DNA of 64,000 bases from Hippasteria phrygiana (Eukaryota; Echinodermata; Asteroidea; Valvatida; Goniasteridae). The translations under genes were made by a program, and so were the position numbers. Positions 1 through 13,400 of the stretch are shown one piece after another. The stretch spans positions 186,001 to 250,000 of the forward strand of contig JAZGUH010000452.1 of NCBI GenBank assembly GCA_037893225.1, given 5' to 3'. The notes below the pieces were generated by a model. It ran no database searches. It had not been told where the DNA came from and saw only the letters and a list, made by a program, of their open reading frames with translations. How positions within the stretch are numbered: the first letter of the stretch is position 1; each line of letters starts with the position of its first letter.

Positions 1-375
1 ACACGATTTTCTAAATGTTTACAAGTATGATCGACTATGCACCGAGCAAAATATAGCTGAAGTAAACAGTGTGATAGAACAAACAAAGATAAAACATTTC
101 TCCCGAAGGTATTAATAATCGACTATGTATATAAACTAATTACCAACTGCTCAAAGCAAGCATATCGGAAGTCTTGGTCCCACTGAATGTCTATTCCAAG
201 GTGGTGAGCTTAATACAAACTATATTTTAGTCGTTTCTTAAAGATCTTTGATAGTTTAGAATAAATTGTTACAAAAATAAAAACAAGGTTTAATATAAAA
301 CTTCGCGATTAGTAACTAAAACGTTTTCACTTTTAAACGTAGTGTATACCCGATTAGTAATCCTTCATTTTTTTT

Positions 376-930
376 ACTGAATTATTACGAAATACCTTAC
401 CAGACTGTAAGTTAATAGCAATCTCAATCATCTTGTGAAATGATGGCACCTGGTGTGCTGTCGTTTTCAAGAAAAACTGAAATTTATATCGTTTTCCAAC
501 GATTGTTCCACGTAACAATCGTTGGAAAAAATAACGGATTTGTTACTGCCCTCTATTGACCGAACGTAGTTAGTCCGCGTTGCGTCTAAAATGGGTTAAC
601 AATCCGAAAACAGGCGCAAGGTTGCAGTTATAGTACAAGTGTGTGTCGCGTAGTGTACCGAAGCGACGGGTTGTAACCAGTCGGCTCGCGTAGCTATGTG
701 ACCAATTGAAAACGATCCCGTTTACAGAAAATTGGCTTATTTTACAAGAGGGCGCGCTACAACAAATCCAGTTAACTGCCGCCCGACGGTTAAAAACGAA
801 CGCCGTTTTTCTCTCGCTTTTTTGCCATCCAAGAACGCAAAACTTTGAACAGGTCAGTGAAACGATATTTCCTATAAAATACTAACCCCCAAATCCGCCC
901 CATTTCTGAAAATTGCAGCAATGACCAATC
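376..930 (+). mobile_element. Family F6 element with internal palindrome
   Basis: The stretch 'CACCTGGTGTGCTGTCGTTTTC' region near 450-470 and the flanking text recur at 28640-28965 and 53985-54350. All three copies begin with a similar ACTGAATTATT start and share an 'AAAACTTTAAAC' type end. A short hairpin (TCCAACGATTG / CAATCGTTGGA, about 496-529) lies inside this copy, and decayed forms of it lie at the same place in the others. No coding capacity is seen. It is probably a non-autonomous DNA element; the class is unknown. Confidence 0.5.
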
Positions 931-1852
931 CATGTACCCAACTTTTAGGTCGTTTCTCCGACTTAAAGTACATCCCTTTCACACTCATTGTACAGTTAAC
1001 TGTAAATTCTTAAAAGAGAATCGACACTTTTCTGAATAGAGTGACGTCACAAGAGTAGTTTACAGAAAGGTATGTTTTGTTTCCAATACAACGGACAAGT
1101 AGGATTAGAACTTCATTTGATAGCAACACGTCAAACATCATCACTGGATAATATTTCAAACAAAATCATAAAACGTGTTTTGTTTTTGCAAGGAAATAAA
1201 TTGTATCAGTATTCCATTTTGTTGTTTCTGGTTATTGAAGTGTTTAATATTTTCTTCCAAATATTCCTGACACAGCCCCGAGACATAACCTCGATCCCAG
1301 GGGCATGTGCCTTTCCCTTCCTAAACTTCTTCGTAAGTGTGACGTCATATGCACCAGGTAGTGCATTTGTCTGGTTCCCTGACCTGAAGATGCCCTGACG
1401 TCTATATGTTAGGTCAGGTAAACAGTGTTAGTCCGATATTCTTGCTAAATCCAGTCGGCAAAATATGCAAGAGTGTGGCATTTATTTTTTATAGTTTTGA
1501 TATATAATTCAGAATTCAAATTCCAGGATCTGTAACGGGTCTGACAGACATTTTGTTATTGCGAACATCAACGTTAACAGCCGAATGTTACCGAAATCAA
1601 GTTCGGAAAACCTCGGACGTTTTCTGAAACTGGCAGAATTCTGCCAGTTTTCGTCACGTGACATTGTCGGCTACCGGAATAATTATTCATCAGAAATAGT
1701 CAGAATATTTTGGCCTAGGAACCAGACTGGAAGTGCATGCAATGCAATCGAATGGAGTACGCGCGCGTGTTGCTTCGCGCACTGCCCAAACAGCCCCATT
1801 TATTTCGGACCCGGAAGTTAGCGTTACTTTACGAAGAAAATAGCTGAGGCAT

Positions 1853-2503
1853 GGGGCTAATATCATAGAGCTGCTAAAGCCAAACAAAAATGCTTAAGCA
1901 CAAAAACCTTGCCTAATAAACTCATGTTACCAGCCTAAACCCCATGTAATGTATATTGCTTGTGACTGGTATTTAGCTGTTGTTTGCTTAGCATAACAAT
2001 CACATGGAGTGTTGGTTGGTAACCTGATTTTATTAAGGGTGGAGTGGTTAATCTGTGGTCGGGCCAGGCCGTTGAAAAGCCTGGCCAAGTCCCTGGAAAG
2101 CCCGGGCTTTTGGGCTTCTATAATCCCCTAATTGTACACAATAAACTTTCCAATAATTCTGGAGTCCAGCCGGCTCCCATTGTTCACCCAGATGTGACTG
2201 ACAGCTGAGGCATCTTTTGATCCCGCCATGAATGGGTACAGATTAGTGTGGGAGGGGCTACAACCAGGCCTGGCCTAGCAGAGGCCGGGCTTTATTGATT
2301 AGTTGATGCTCTATTGTTAGGTGATTTGTGGCTCACAATAGCAAGAGTAAAAGCCCGAAGGCCCGGGCATGGGTGGGCTTTTCAAAGGCCTGGCCTGACC
2401 ACAGATTAACCACTCCTCCCTAAGCAAGGTTTTTTGTGCTTAAGCAAGGTTTTTTGTACTTAAGCAAATGTTGTGCTTAAGCCGCTATATGAAATTGGCC
2501 CCT
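1853..2503. mobile_element. Family F3 element (GGGGCCAATTTCAT ends), interrupted by F2
   Basis: The ends read as inverted GGGGCCAATTTCA-like sequence, followed by repeated GCTTAAGCAC/TTGCTTAGCA motifs. Related copies are at 19722-19960 and 51058-51301, both about 240 bp and uninterrupted. In this copy the right half is separated from the left half by the F2 element at 2037-2420, so F3 was the older insertion. It is non-coding and MITE-like. Confidence 0.6.
2037..2420. mobile_element. Family F2 MITE nested in F3, TAA target duplication
   Basis: The terminal inverted repeats start GGGTGGAGTGGTTAATCTGT on the left and have the matching complement on the right, followed by a shared GGCCAGGCC arm. 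TAA flanks both sides. The interior matches the copies at 5828-6139, 6981-7266, 25335-25659 and 32558-32905. The extreme ends differ from those copies (GGAGTGGTTAATC instead of GGAGCACTGCCTAAC), so this is a subfamily. A 3-bp TAA duplication is typical of PIF/Harbinger-type elements; that class is inference. Confidence 0.65.
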
Positions 2504-3682
2504 GCTCCCCCAGTGGCCTTCCACTAGTTTAAGTTGCAGTCCTTGGTTAAAAAAAAAAATAGGACAACTTAACTGCCTCTCTGTCACCTATAAACTAAAC
2601 GGTGCCCCAACCCTGATATATCCCTGAAAATTTGACCCCAGTTACCGCCCAAAAATGATTACAGAAGAATATAAACACAAGGAAGGAACAGTATTGTGTG
2701 GTGTAGTGTCTGTTCCCATTCACTAAACAAATAGAAACAAAAACAAAACACATTGTGGCATCTTCAAATTCAGTCTGATTATAAACATAAGGCAAAACAC
2801 GTTGACCCAATCGCTTCTCCATATCGGCATGATTTGCCGTGGTTGGTAAGTCCCTTTAAATAAAGCGAACTAGCTTTGTACAGTTCAATACAATAGAATT
2901 TCATAGCCAAAATGTTTACATAACTTAAAAAACTAATCAAACAGCAGGACTTCAGCACTTGGCCGCTAGACAGATTTAGCTGTCAATTTTTAATATTCTG
3001 ACGCAGAAAACTGATTCCTGCATTTGCGATTGGATTGCGAAGGAAGGTAAGGGTGCCTTTTAACTAAAGTGTATACACTCTGATGTTGGAATTAAGCATA
3101 AAACGCATTTTGTTCTATAGGTCATGGGACAGTTTATAGCTTGTGGATGTTTGTTGTCCTTGTTTTTGTTGTTGTTCTGGTTTCTTTTTAAAGCGAATTT
3201 GGGTTCATTCTTTTTCAGAGTAAACCGAACTCATTAAGACAGTAAAAGCTCAATATACTAAACCGTGAAACTATCTTGACGGGTTTTGGGGTATAAACAT
3301 TGCATCATGTTTTCTGGTTTCAACTTGTGTGGCATGAATTGGAATGTCAACAACTTCGCCATTCGATAAAATAGATTCTGACAGAACCAAGATCTACTTG
3401 TGTTAAAGGCCATTGTATACAAATTTACGTTGCACGGGTTAATTTTTTAAAGTATAGCAGAATCTATTTGAAAGAGAACTTTGTACATGTACACGTACAC
3501 ACTTCACCATGCTCCAAAGTACACAGTTTACTTTTATAACTCACAAAGTTCGCACCGTGGTTTATGTATTACACAGCATCTCAGGAATAAGTAATTTAGA
3601 AACTTTAAATACAATTTATAATATCTATGATGCGCAACTGTAAAGCCAAGGCAACCCACAACTATAGTAACCACCAACCATA

Positions 3683-3842
3683 TAAACAAACAAACAAACA
3701 AACAAACAAACAAACAAACAAACAAACAAACAAACAAACAAACAAACAAACAAACAAACAAACAAACAAACAAACAAACAAACAAACAAACAAACAAACA
3801 AACAAACAAACAAACAAACAAACAAACAAACAAACAAACAGC
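3683..3842. repeat. (AAAC)n microsatellite
   Basis: This is about 160 bp of nearly perfect AAAC tetranucleotide. The long CLFV and NKQT open frames over it on the two strands are translations of the repeat, not genes. Confidence 0.97.
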
Positions 3843-3908
3843 AAGACAGCCAGACAGACAGAATCTTCCAACACGTCATTCAAATAGGCAAAAATCAATC
3901 AGCAATAG

Positions 3909-3948
3909 TATTAATTAAATTAATTAATTAATTAATTAATTAATTAAT

Positions 3949-4007
<59 letters not shown>

Positions 4008-4010
4008 TTT
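3909..4010. repeat. Compound (TTAA)n-(TTTA)n microsatellite
   Basis: A run of TTAA units (to about 3948) changes to TTTA units (to about 4010). It lies 66 bp after the AAAC repeat, giving a compound simple-repeat block about 435 bp upstream of the gene A start codon. Confidence 0.95.
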
Positions 4011-4445
4011 CATTTCTCTACCCTGGTCTAAAACTGGTTTCCATTGGGGCCCTGCACACATTTAAAAAAATGAATATATAATCAAATACAAGGATATTTA
4101 CACAAATAAATCTGTAAGTCTTTTGCTGATTTACGAGATGGTTGGAAAACCCGCGAAAAAAAATACGCTTTTGGGGGAAAAAAAGAGGGAAATTCCCATC
4201 CGGTTCCAAATTATTGATGCATCTAAAAAAGTTTATAACTCCGTGGATCAGCTCAAATGGCAGAAATGTCACCGATGGATGGCTTTACGTAGCTCTGATT
4301 TAAATGTAGCTAAGAATTTCATGTTACTCTTCATATAGGCCCTAATACCTTTAGAAGAACTACTTTTACATCCATGATAACAAATCATCAATGAAAACAT
4401 TTCATTCAATTCAATCCCTGTTCTTAAGCCACTTATTAACGTACA

Positions 4446-7400
4446 ATGACTGACGTCAGCGCAAAGAAAGACCAGCGGGAGAATGACACAGAAGGCGATG
4501 AAGAGAGGGCGTGTCCAGACCAAGCTCTTCGAGAGGAGCGATGCTGCTGTAGCGCCCTCCAGCGTCTTGCATCCCCCTACATCTTTGGCGTCCTGGTATG
4601 TCTGATCAACCTCTTCCAGGCTGCGGCTTCCACAGGAACCGGGTAACGTCCATCTTGTTTCCCTGTTTGCGCGATTGTCTCCAACCAGCTTTGTTTGGGG
4701 GAGCTTACCCTGGCTGGGTCTACAGGTCTAATAATTTCTTTGGCATCTATTTTTTATGTGGATCTGGACCCAGGAAAACCGTAAGGGTGGTAGGGCTGGC
4801 AACCTAAAATGTAGCCAACCCCACCACCTCTGTTGTAGCCATTAACCTGGAGTGGTTTTTAGTCTTGTATTGGGGACTTCCATAAAAAAAAGTCAGTTGT
4901 GTGGTGTACGCAAAAGAATCCTTGGTATCTTAGTGTTGCACAATGAAGTCTGCTTGTTACTACATTGTACATTCATTTTCTTGTTAACTCTGCGGTGTGC
5001 CATGGCGCTGTTTTATTAAGAAGGTCACCATAGTGTAACAGTGCGTGTATATTGTCATGGCACACCGCATGGTTAAAGGCCACCTCAGAGAAATGAGCTC
5101 TTTTTACAAGCTAGTTTTTCCCTGTGAAGTCTAAAGAGAATAACCTCCTCTTCAATTTGATGTGTCATTCAGTTTTACATCCTCAGGAACACCAATCAGA
5201 TATTGAATATTATGTGTTAAAAAACGCTAATAGTTTCTATGTGGATTTCCATTGTGAACGAATTGTTTGGGTCTGTCGACTTGCGATAGTTCTGTCGACT
5301 TTCGGCTCATTTTGTTGGTCAAGGTCACGCTTTCGGTTCAGTCAGAGGATGATTGAGCTGTCTAGCAACTACCATTTTTGGCGACGGTTACAAAAGCATT
5401 GGAAACAGCCCTTTAACAGCCATACACAACCATTTGGGTTCTCACAGGTGATTCTTACTTTCTGTGATATCATTGGTCTAATATGCAGAGGAGGCGTCTT
5501 GAGTACGATAGAGAAACGTTTCCAGCTCAAAACGTCCGAACTGGCACCCTTTTTAATCGTGAATGACATCATGAGCGTGGTGATGGTACTGTTTGTGGCG
5601 TACTTCGGCCACACCGGCCACCGCCCAAGACTCATCGGGGGAGGGAGCCTTCTCATCGGCGTGGGTCTGTTGCTCTGCACGCTGCCGCAGTTCATCTACG
5701 ACACACCGCCGCAATTTTCCATTGAAATCGGCCGCAATGGTACGGCAGGACAGACAAATATTTATCCGGTAAGTTCGTTCATTAGCAAAATGAATAAAAT
5801 AATGTGCCTTTAACGTAATTCTGCTAAGGGAGCACTGCCTAACCCATGGTCGGGCCAGGCCGTTGAAAAGCCTGGCCACGCCCGGGCCTTCTGGCTTTTA
5901 GTCTTGCTATAGTGAGCCACATTGCAAATCACCTAACAATACAGCATCTACGAGTGATTGCTTTTGTTGTCATTCCATTCACGGGCCGGAGATCAAGTCT
6001 GGGTGAACAATGGGAGCTGGCTGGACTCAAGCATTAGTGGGCAGTTTATTGTGTACAACCAGTGGATTATAGAAGCCCGAAGGCCCGCGGGCGTTCCCGG
6101 GGCTTGGCCTATTCCGACCATGGGTTAGGCAGTGCTCCCTAACCTATACGTCGGGGATACCTCGAAAGCGTAGTATATTAACCCCTTGTTACCGGGGGGG
6201 GGGGGGGGGGGGGGGGGGCTGATATGCCAAGAAATGGCTGTGCAGCCAAGCGATAACGCGGAATGGAGTGGTCCTATACATCATCACTTTTGTGTGAATA
6301 AAAGCTTTGTTTGCAAAATCTCCATCTATTCATTACACTCCCATTCAATAACCGTTGAAACAGGAATGAATTTAGTACGCGCAGGAATGCGCGTATAGAC
6401 TACAGGCCAGGTGGCAGGTATGGCCGTCGTCCGTATTCAGGAGGTCAAAATTGATTCGAAATACAAAGACGTCCTTCTGCTGACACTGCCTGGATTTATA
6501 CAGTCAGTTGAAAAGGTTTCAGTTTGTGTCAAACTTCTAAAAAGTTTGTTGAACTTACTAAACCCTTGTAAAGCACAAGTATTCACAGGTGCCTCATAGC
6601 TATGAACTGACAACAAGTTTTCCCAACAATGTAGGTTTGCGAGGTATCTGAAGGCACACCTCAGCCTTGCACGGAGGAGGAAGAGAGGACCTCCGGATCT
6701 CTCATGTGGCAGGTGTCGTGGATTATCGTTGGTCAGATATTCATCGGCATTGGAGCAGCACCAATACTACCACTTGCTGTCACGTACATGGATGATGTTC
6801 TGGATCGGAGCTCTACATCAGTGTATGTCGGTGAGTTATGATAATTATATGAGACAGCAGCTAGGAAGAATAGCGCCCTCTCAGTGAGGCAGCGTGAAAG
6901 AGAGGTATTGGTGAAGCGTTAAAATATTGCCTTTTATTGAAACATTATTTCCACTAATGACGTTGAAAGATGCTCAATAAGGGAGCACTTCCTAACCCAT
7001 GGTGGCCAAGCCCCGGGAACGCCCGGGCCTTCGGGCTTCTATAATCCCCTGGTTGTACACAATAAACTGCCCACTCATGCTGCAGTCCAGCCAGCTCCCA
7101 TTGTTCACCCAGACTTGATCTCCGGCCCGTGAATGGAATGATAACAAAAGCAATCATCTAGTAGATGGTGATTTGTGGCTCACAATAGCAAGACTAAAAG
7201 CCAGAAGGCCCGGGCCTGGCCAGGCTTTTCAACGGCCTGGCCGACCACGAGTTAGGCAGTGCTCCCTAAATTGAACTAAAACGTAATTGGTTACCTCTTT
7301 ATGTCACAATCTCTTATAAACATACGTACTGGCAAGCACATGGGCAGACTCCTGTTTTGGGATCCTCTAGGAACAATGCTCAGGGAGGTGTTCAATGGAA

Positions 7401-10400
7401 GCTTGTGACATAAATCTTCAATTCAATTACCACAATCACCAAGTTCCCTGTTGGCTTTTCCGTGCCAGCTCTACCAATGGAGTCGATTCTTGGCAAGGCT
7501 ATACGGTACCACTTTACAAGAAGTACATCCTCAACAAATTCCTTCCATGTTTTCAAACACTGACAGTCCACCGCAGCAGTGCATTGTAAACTTCTGACTC
7601 AAGCTTTCGTCATCATTTCTCTCTACTGCCAAAAAAATATGGTGTTTTAGATTAACCGCAAGCGGTATCTACATTGGATGACTGGTTCAATATTCAGATA
7701 CCGCATGTTGTTAATTCAACACAGCTTTTGCAGTCTTCATTCCTTCTTTCTTTCATTGACTGCACGCCAATGAGTTATTGATGTTTCATGGGTCAAGAAC
7801 CTCTTTGAGGCGACAGGTCCTTCATAGCAGCATCAACCGAGTGTGGAGCCAACACTACCTCTCAAATCATCTCCATACACCTCATACATCAAAGGCAAAC
7901 AAAATCTCACCAGTGCAAACAAACCTACTCACACAATTCACAGTCCTAATCTGTCTTCTTCAAGCGCATGAGCGCTTTTTAAGGGAGACACCGGCGCTGT
8001 ACAAATATCCTATCATTAGTGTTTTAAATCATCATTTTAACCATCCCTGCAGCATGTTCGTTCATCGCCACCGCCCTTGGACCTCTTCTCGGTCTAGGCA
8101 TCAGTGGGTTCAGTCTTACCAAACACGCTGATTTCTACAAGGGTCCCGTCTACGCCACATCGGAGGATCCTAACTGGATAGGCGCCTGGTGGCTTAGCTA
8201 CGTTATCATCGCCTCATTAATCATCATTGTAGGCCTACCGATCGTGTTCTTCCCAAAGAGGATCCGGAGACCGGTGAAAAGAGTGACAGATGAAGAGAAG
8301 ATAGAGACAAAGTCTGAAGATGGGCACGGGGAAGCTGGAGGGGAGGAAGAAGATGAGGATGTGAGAGATACAGCTGGGATGTATCGGTTAAATGTCCAGA
8401 AGATTGGTGAGGGGAGGTGCGCATTCGTAATAGGTAAGATATAAAAGTAATTGTATCAGTAATATAACTAAACCGGATTACTTCACTTCAACAGAGAGCT
8501 TGATGGAAAGCAAGAATTCCTTTATAATGTCTCTGTGTAAGTATTTCAGTGTTCTTGAACTTATAAACTTTTATTTGAAATAACTATAGGAATTGCGGTG
8601 TGATGAAAAAAATGTATGTTTTGTTTCACCAATAATTTCACTAATGAACAGAGGTTCCTGATATAATCCATTCACTTGTATCCGTTTACCAGGGTTTCTT
8701 AGCGCCATTCGTCGCCTAGTAACCAACCTGACCTTTATGTCTCTGGTCTTCGGAGTCTGCGCATTACTGGCCTCGTTAGCTGGTATTTTAACCTTCATGG
8801 CCAAGTATCTGGAGACGGAGTTTTCGCTTTCTGCTTCCACAGCACCCATGATTTTTGGTATGTAAAACAAATTCAATCGTCAACCCTTGCGGTTTTGTAT
8901 AACTCATGAAGCACGTCTAATCAAGAACTACAGCCATAGTTAACTATTGACAATTGTTGGACTAACTCTGCCCGAACGCTGGCTAGTCGACTACGTCTAG
9001 TCGGCTATCTGGAACCAGTCTATAGGGAATGATCGCGCTGGTTATCAATAGCAAATGCACGTATACTAAACTGTTGTGAGTGAAGAGGGGACCAGTGACA
9101 CAAGTTTACTGCCTATTATTCGTATTTGGATGTCTCTGCGCAAATGTAAGGTTCGTCACACGAATCGACCACTTGCTAACCAATTTTCCTTGATCGAACC
9201 TGGTCATATTGACCTTTAGATCTCAAAATAACTTGGGGCACACAGGCGTCCATCTTGATTTAAACCAGGTGAAGAATCTGCAATGGTGACGTGAGTATAG
9301 TATGTACCAGGCCCGTCACAAAAAGAATAACAACAAAGAAATATAATGATTAAAATTGACAACAAAATGAGAAAGAAGTAACAACCAAGCTCAGCACCTC
9401 CGTTAAAAGTTGTGTAATATTAACTCTAGCTGATGATTATGCAAAACGTATGTTTTTATTGTACACTTATTTAACAACATATCTTTGGCAGGCATCATGC
9501 TGACCCCTGGGGCACTGTTCGGTAATCTGATTGGTGGATTCGTGGTCAAGAAGCTCCAACTGACCAAGAAGGGAATGGCCAGAATGGTGGTCATAATTAA
9601 GCCGTTCTTCTTTCTTCTGATACCGCTGTTTCTTCTACTTGGATGTGAGAATCGGAACATAGCCGGCATTACTTCTGGCTATCGAAACATGTAAGCCCTT
9701 GTAGTCTCCTTTCATTACGAACCAATAAGCCAGTTCGATATCTCGAAGGTCAAGTCAAAGGTTATTCGGGATAAAAGTGCTGACGTAATATCACGCGATG
9801 TTACGCGAACGCCCATTGTGATTGAATTTAATACGTGCGCGTTGTGCGACCACCTTTTGCGTTCACACGCGCGCGTTAGGTCACGCGGATCATTCGGGAT
9901 AAAATGTCATTGTGCACATGCGCAGTTGAAATACCGAACTGGCCTATTAAGACTAGATGGTCCGATTAACGGGCTCATCAACTATCGCATGGTTTGTTTC
10001 CATGTACCACTGACTTTGTAGTCAATCTCAAGATTTGATTTGCCTATAGCTTTTTTGTATAGTGGGCATCTGAGGTATTGCAGTGAGGTGTGTGGTGACG
10101 GTAATCGGGCAACAATTGGGCTTTATGGAAATATAATTGATGACTTTTCTGGCAAAATTGGTGTCGCCTAGCCTTCGATTATGACCCGAGCAGAATATCG
10201 ACAAAGTCCCCAAGTACATTGTTTTACGCAAATTAAAACAAAATAGGCATTTGGTTGTCGTTATGATCGGTTATAGTTACCCACTAGTTTTTCCTGTTTT
10301 AGAATCGAAATGCAGAAAAATTGTCGCTACTTAATTTTCTGCGATCAATCACTTTTTAATAATGAATAAGACAGTTCGGTATTTCAACTGCGAATTGTGC

Positions 10401-13400
10401 AGAATGACATTTTATCTCGAATGACCCGCGTGACCTAACGCGCGCGTGTGAACGCAAAAGGTGGTCGCACAACGCGCACGTGTTAAATTCAACCAGAATG
10501 GGCGTTCACGTAACATTACGTCAGCAATTTTATCCCGAATAACCTTTGACCTTTGAGATACCGAACTGGCTTATAATATCTTGCTGTACATGTGCAGGAC
10601 AAGTACACAGCTGCCAAACCTACTGGCTGGATGCAACGCCGACTGCGCATGCCCAACGACGTACACACCAATCTGCGGGTCTGATGGTGTGACGTATGCA
10701 ACGCCATGCCACGCCGGTTGCCTAGTAACGGCACAAGGGATACTTACTGAAGGGGAGGGCGGCAATGTTACGGTGAGAAGAGTTCACGTTCGGGAAAGTA
10801 AAGAGTAGTTAAAGATGGTTCTACTTGTACAATTTTATAAGACATTTGTAGTCGCTGCTGCCCGCTTTCAATTCTGTTATATTAAAAACGACTTTTCGAT
10901 AGATCCAAGCCTTCACGACGTCACTGTACCATGCTAAGACGCACTGAAAAACGAAGATTTACTATATTTAGGCCGACAATGACACATTAGGTCTGCACCA
11001 TACGAAGATTGTGTAGCGTTTTGGGTTTTAAAACGAAAAGGCAAAGAGAATAGAAAATGATCATGAAAACAGATGGTTTGAAAATTACTAATAACACTTT
11101 TGCTTTATGTTGCTGTTGTTTGTATCGCAGATCTACACCAACTGCAGCTGCATCGGTCAATCGAACAATGCCAATCCGCTTGGCTTGAGCGGAGACTACG
11201 AGCACGTAGCCATATCGGGGGAATGCCCTCGTGAATGTAACACTCTAATTCCATTCGTTGCCTCCGTTGTGATCGGTTCGTTGCTTACCACAATCTTGGG
11301 CAACCCGGGTTTTATGCTTCAGCTCAGGTACGTCGCACAAGTTCAGTTTACAACATACAGCGTTTATTCGCGTTTACACGAGTTTATTCGCGTTCACACG
11401 CGTTTACTCGCGTGCGCAATTGACAATAGACTTACCTTAAAGGGACACATTGCCTTCAAATGTCATGACATTTTGCTGTTTGGAAATGTTCCTTATCTTT
11501 TATAAGAGTTGTTCATGCAAAAAAGACACGTATAATGTGTTGTAATTAGTGAGTAGTGATTACAAAACAAAAAATTGGCCGCTGACCCCTGACATCTGAC
11601 CCGCGAAACATAGACTTATTTCCAGTAGTAAATACTACCGTCCAAATAATGCGCAAAATACGCTGTAAGAGTCTTTAGGCTGGCGCCGCAGCCAGTGGCC
11701 TTGTGAACCTATCAGATGATCGCCATGGTACAATTCTCTACCTCGCGACACATATCGCCAGTGCTGCGCGCCGTGCCACGTATACAGTACATCAAAATGG
11801 ATCAACAGAACGTACTTCAACTAGATGCGACTGGAAATACGACTGGTGAACACGGTCCGCCATTTTGTGGAGTCAAAAATTTAGTTCTACAAAATGGCGG
11901 ACCGTTATTTGTCGCGAAATTAAACAAAAACCACGCAATTTGAAGGGATAGTTATGTGAATCTTTATATTCTACTTTTAAAAAAGCTTCCCAATTATTTG
12001 CGATTTGGGCTATAAAACTTAAATGGATATGGCCATATCCATTTAAGTTTTATAGCCCAAATCGCAAAATCCAAAGCAATGTGTCCCTTTAATACCGATA
12101 GCCAAGAATTTTTCAGTGAAGCTGTGCAGCTAGCACCGCATTGTGGGAAAGTTCGCGCTGAAATTGTATACAGGCTATCTGAAAAAGAGTCCATTGCACG
12201 TCTGACTGACTGTAATTCTCACGTTTTGATTAACAAGAATGGAACCTAATCCAACTGATTTTTTTCACACAAAAAACCAACAAAACCTGTTCATTCCGAT
12301 AAAGAATCTTTTTCAGAGTGACGATATTCAATGTTAAGTTTGCTTTTTAATCCTCCTTATTGTTTACAGAATAGTGGATGACGACGATCGTTCTGTTGCA
12401 GTCGGTTTTACATCCATGGCCCTGCGATTGTTAGGTAAATTCTCCTCAATATTTCCACTCCGTTGCCATATACAACCAACTGATTTCATTTTTATGGCTT
12501 ATTAATACCCTGAAGACGAATTCCAATCCTTTTTTGTTATTGAAACCACTCAATACAAGGCTAAAAGCCACTCTATAGGTCAAGGGTTACAATCGGTGGT
12601 GGTAGGGTTGGCGACATTTTGATTTTGCCAACCCCACCACCATTACGGTTTTCCTGGGCCCAGATCTAAATGGAGGATTATTCTTCAACAGATTCCAGAG
12701 AAACTATCCCAATTCTCAGACCTACAGATCCAGGCGGGGTAACTTCCACCGTTGATGAGACCAACTCACCCCCTCCCCTTTAAAATGCGATATCTGATAC
12801 AGAACAGCAGCTCCTTTGACTTAAAAAGAGCGTCAGTACGGAAATCCGGAGGTAAACGGGTTAAACGTTAAATCCCACCCCTGTCAGTGTACTCAAACAA
12901 GCCTAATCTGTTAACATTCTCCTCCCAGGGTTTATTCCCTCACCTGTTATCTTCGGGGCAGTCATCGAAACAGCCTGTCTCCTCCTCCAGTCGTCGTGTG
13001 GTCAGACTGGCAACTGCCTCGTCTACGACATCGTGCACTTGAGATTCGCCTACAACGGATTGATTATTGGCATCGACGTGCTGGCTTTCATAATGTTCAT
13101 GATCTGTTACTTCTCGATAAGAGAGACTAAACTATTCAAGGTGCGTGAATTTGAAAAAACGACGGCCTGGCCGGTTGTCGTCTATATGCGCATTCCTGCA
13201 CGTACTCAATCCATTGTTTGCCTATTGTGTGCGTTACGATTGGATGCACACGCCCGTATGGCATACTAGTACCCCATTAATAACAGCCGGACAGAATGGG
13301 TTAATCACTGAAGTAGAAGTGTGACTTTGTGACTTAATATTACAATAAAGCACATGTATGTCCGAAGGATCAGTGCTTGACATACCACAATCTCTAACAT

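Larger units (their letters stand above)
1..4445. other. Repeat-rich intergenic region upstream of gene A
   Basis: I see no convincing gene on either strand. The open frames here are short, show no family resemblance, or are translations of simple repeats. Recognisable content is an inverted-repeat element (about 376-930), a nested pair of small DNA elements (1853-2503) and two adjacent microsatellites (3683-4010). A promoter for gene A should lie near the right end, but no core motif stands out. Confidence 0.6.

Noticed and set aside
1072..1398. 108-codon frame near the left edge
   Set aside because: It has an ATG but no family resemblance, and no splice or promoter context supports it.
3534..3898. 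Long open frames on both strands (CLFV and NKQT repeats)
   Set aside because: They are direct translations of the AAAC tetranucleotide repeat; no protein family or gene structure supports them.
4598..4807. Extending gene A exon 1 past 4595 to the donor at 4643
   Set aside because: That donor gives phase 2 and produces an immediate stop when joined to 5448. The GTATGT donor at 4596 is in phase 0 and restores an intact first helix.
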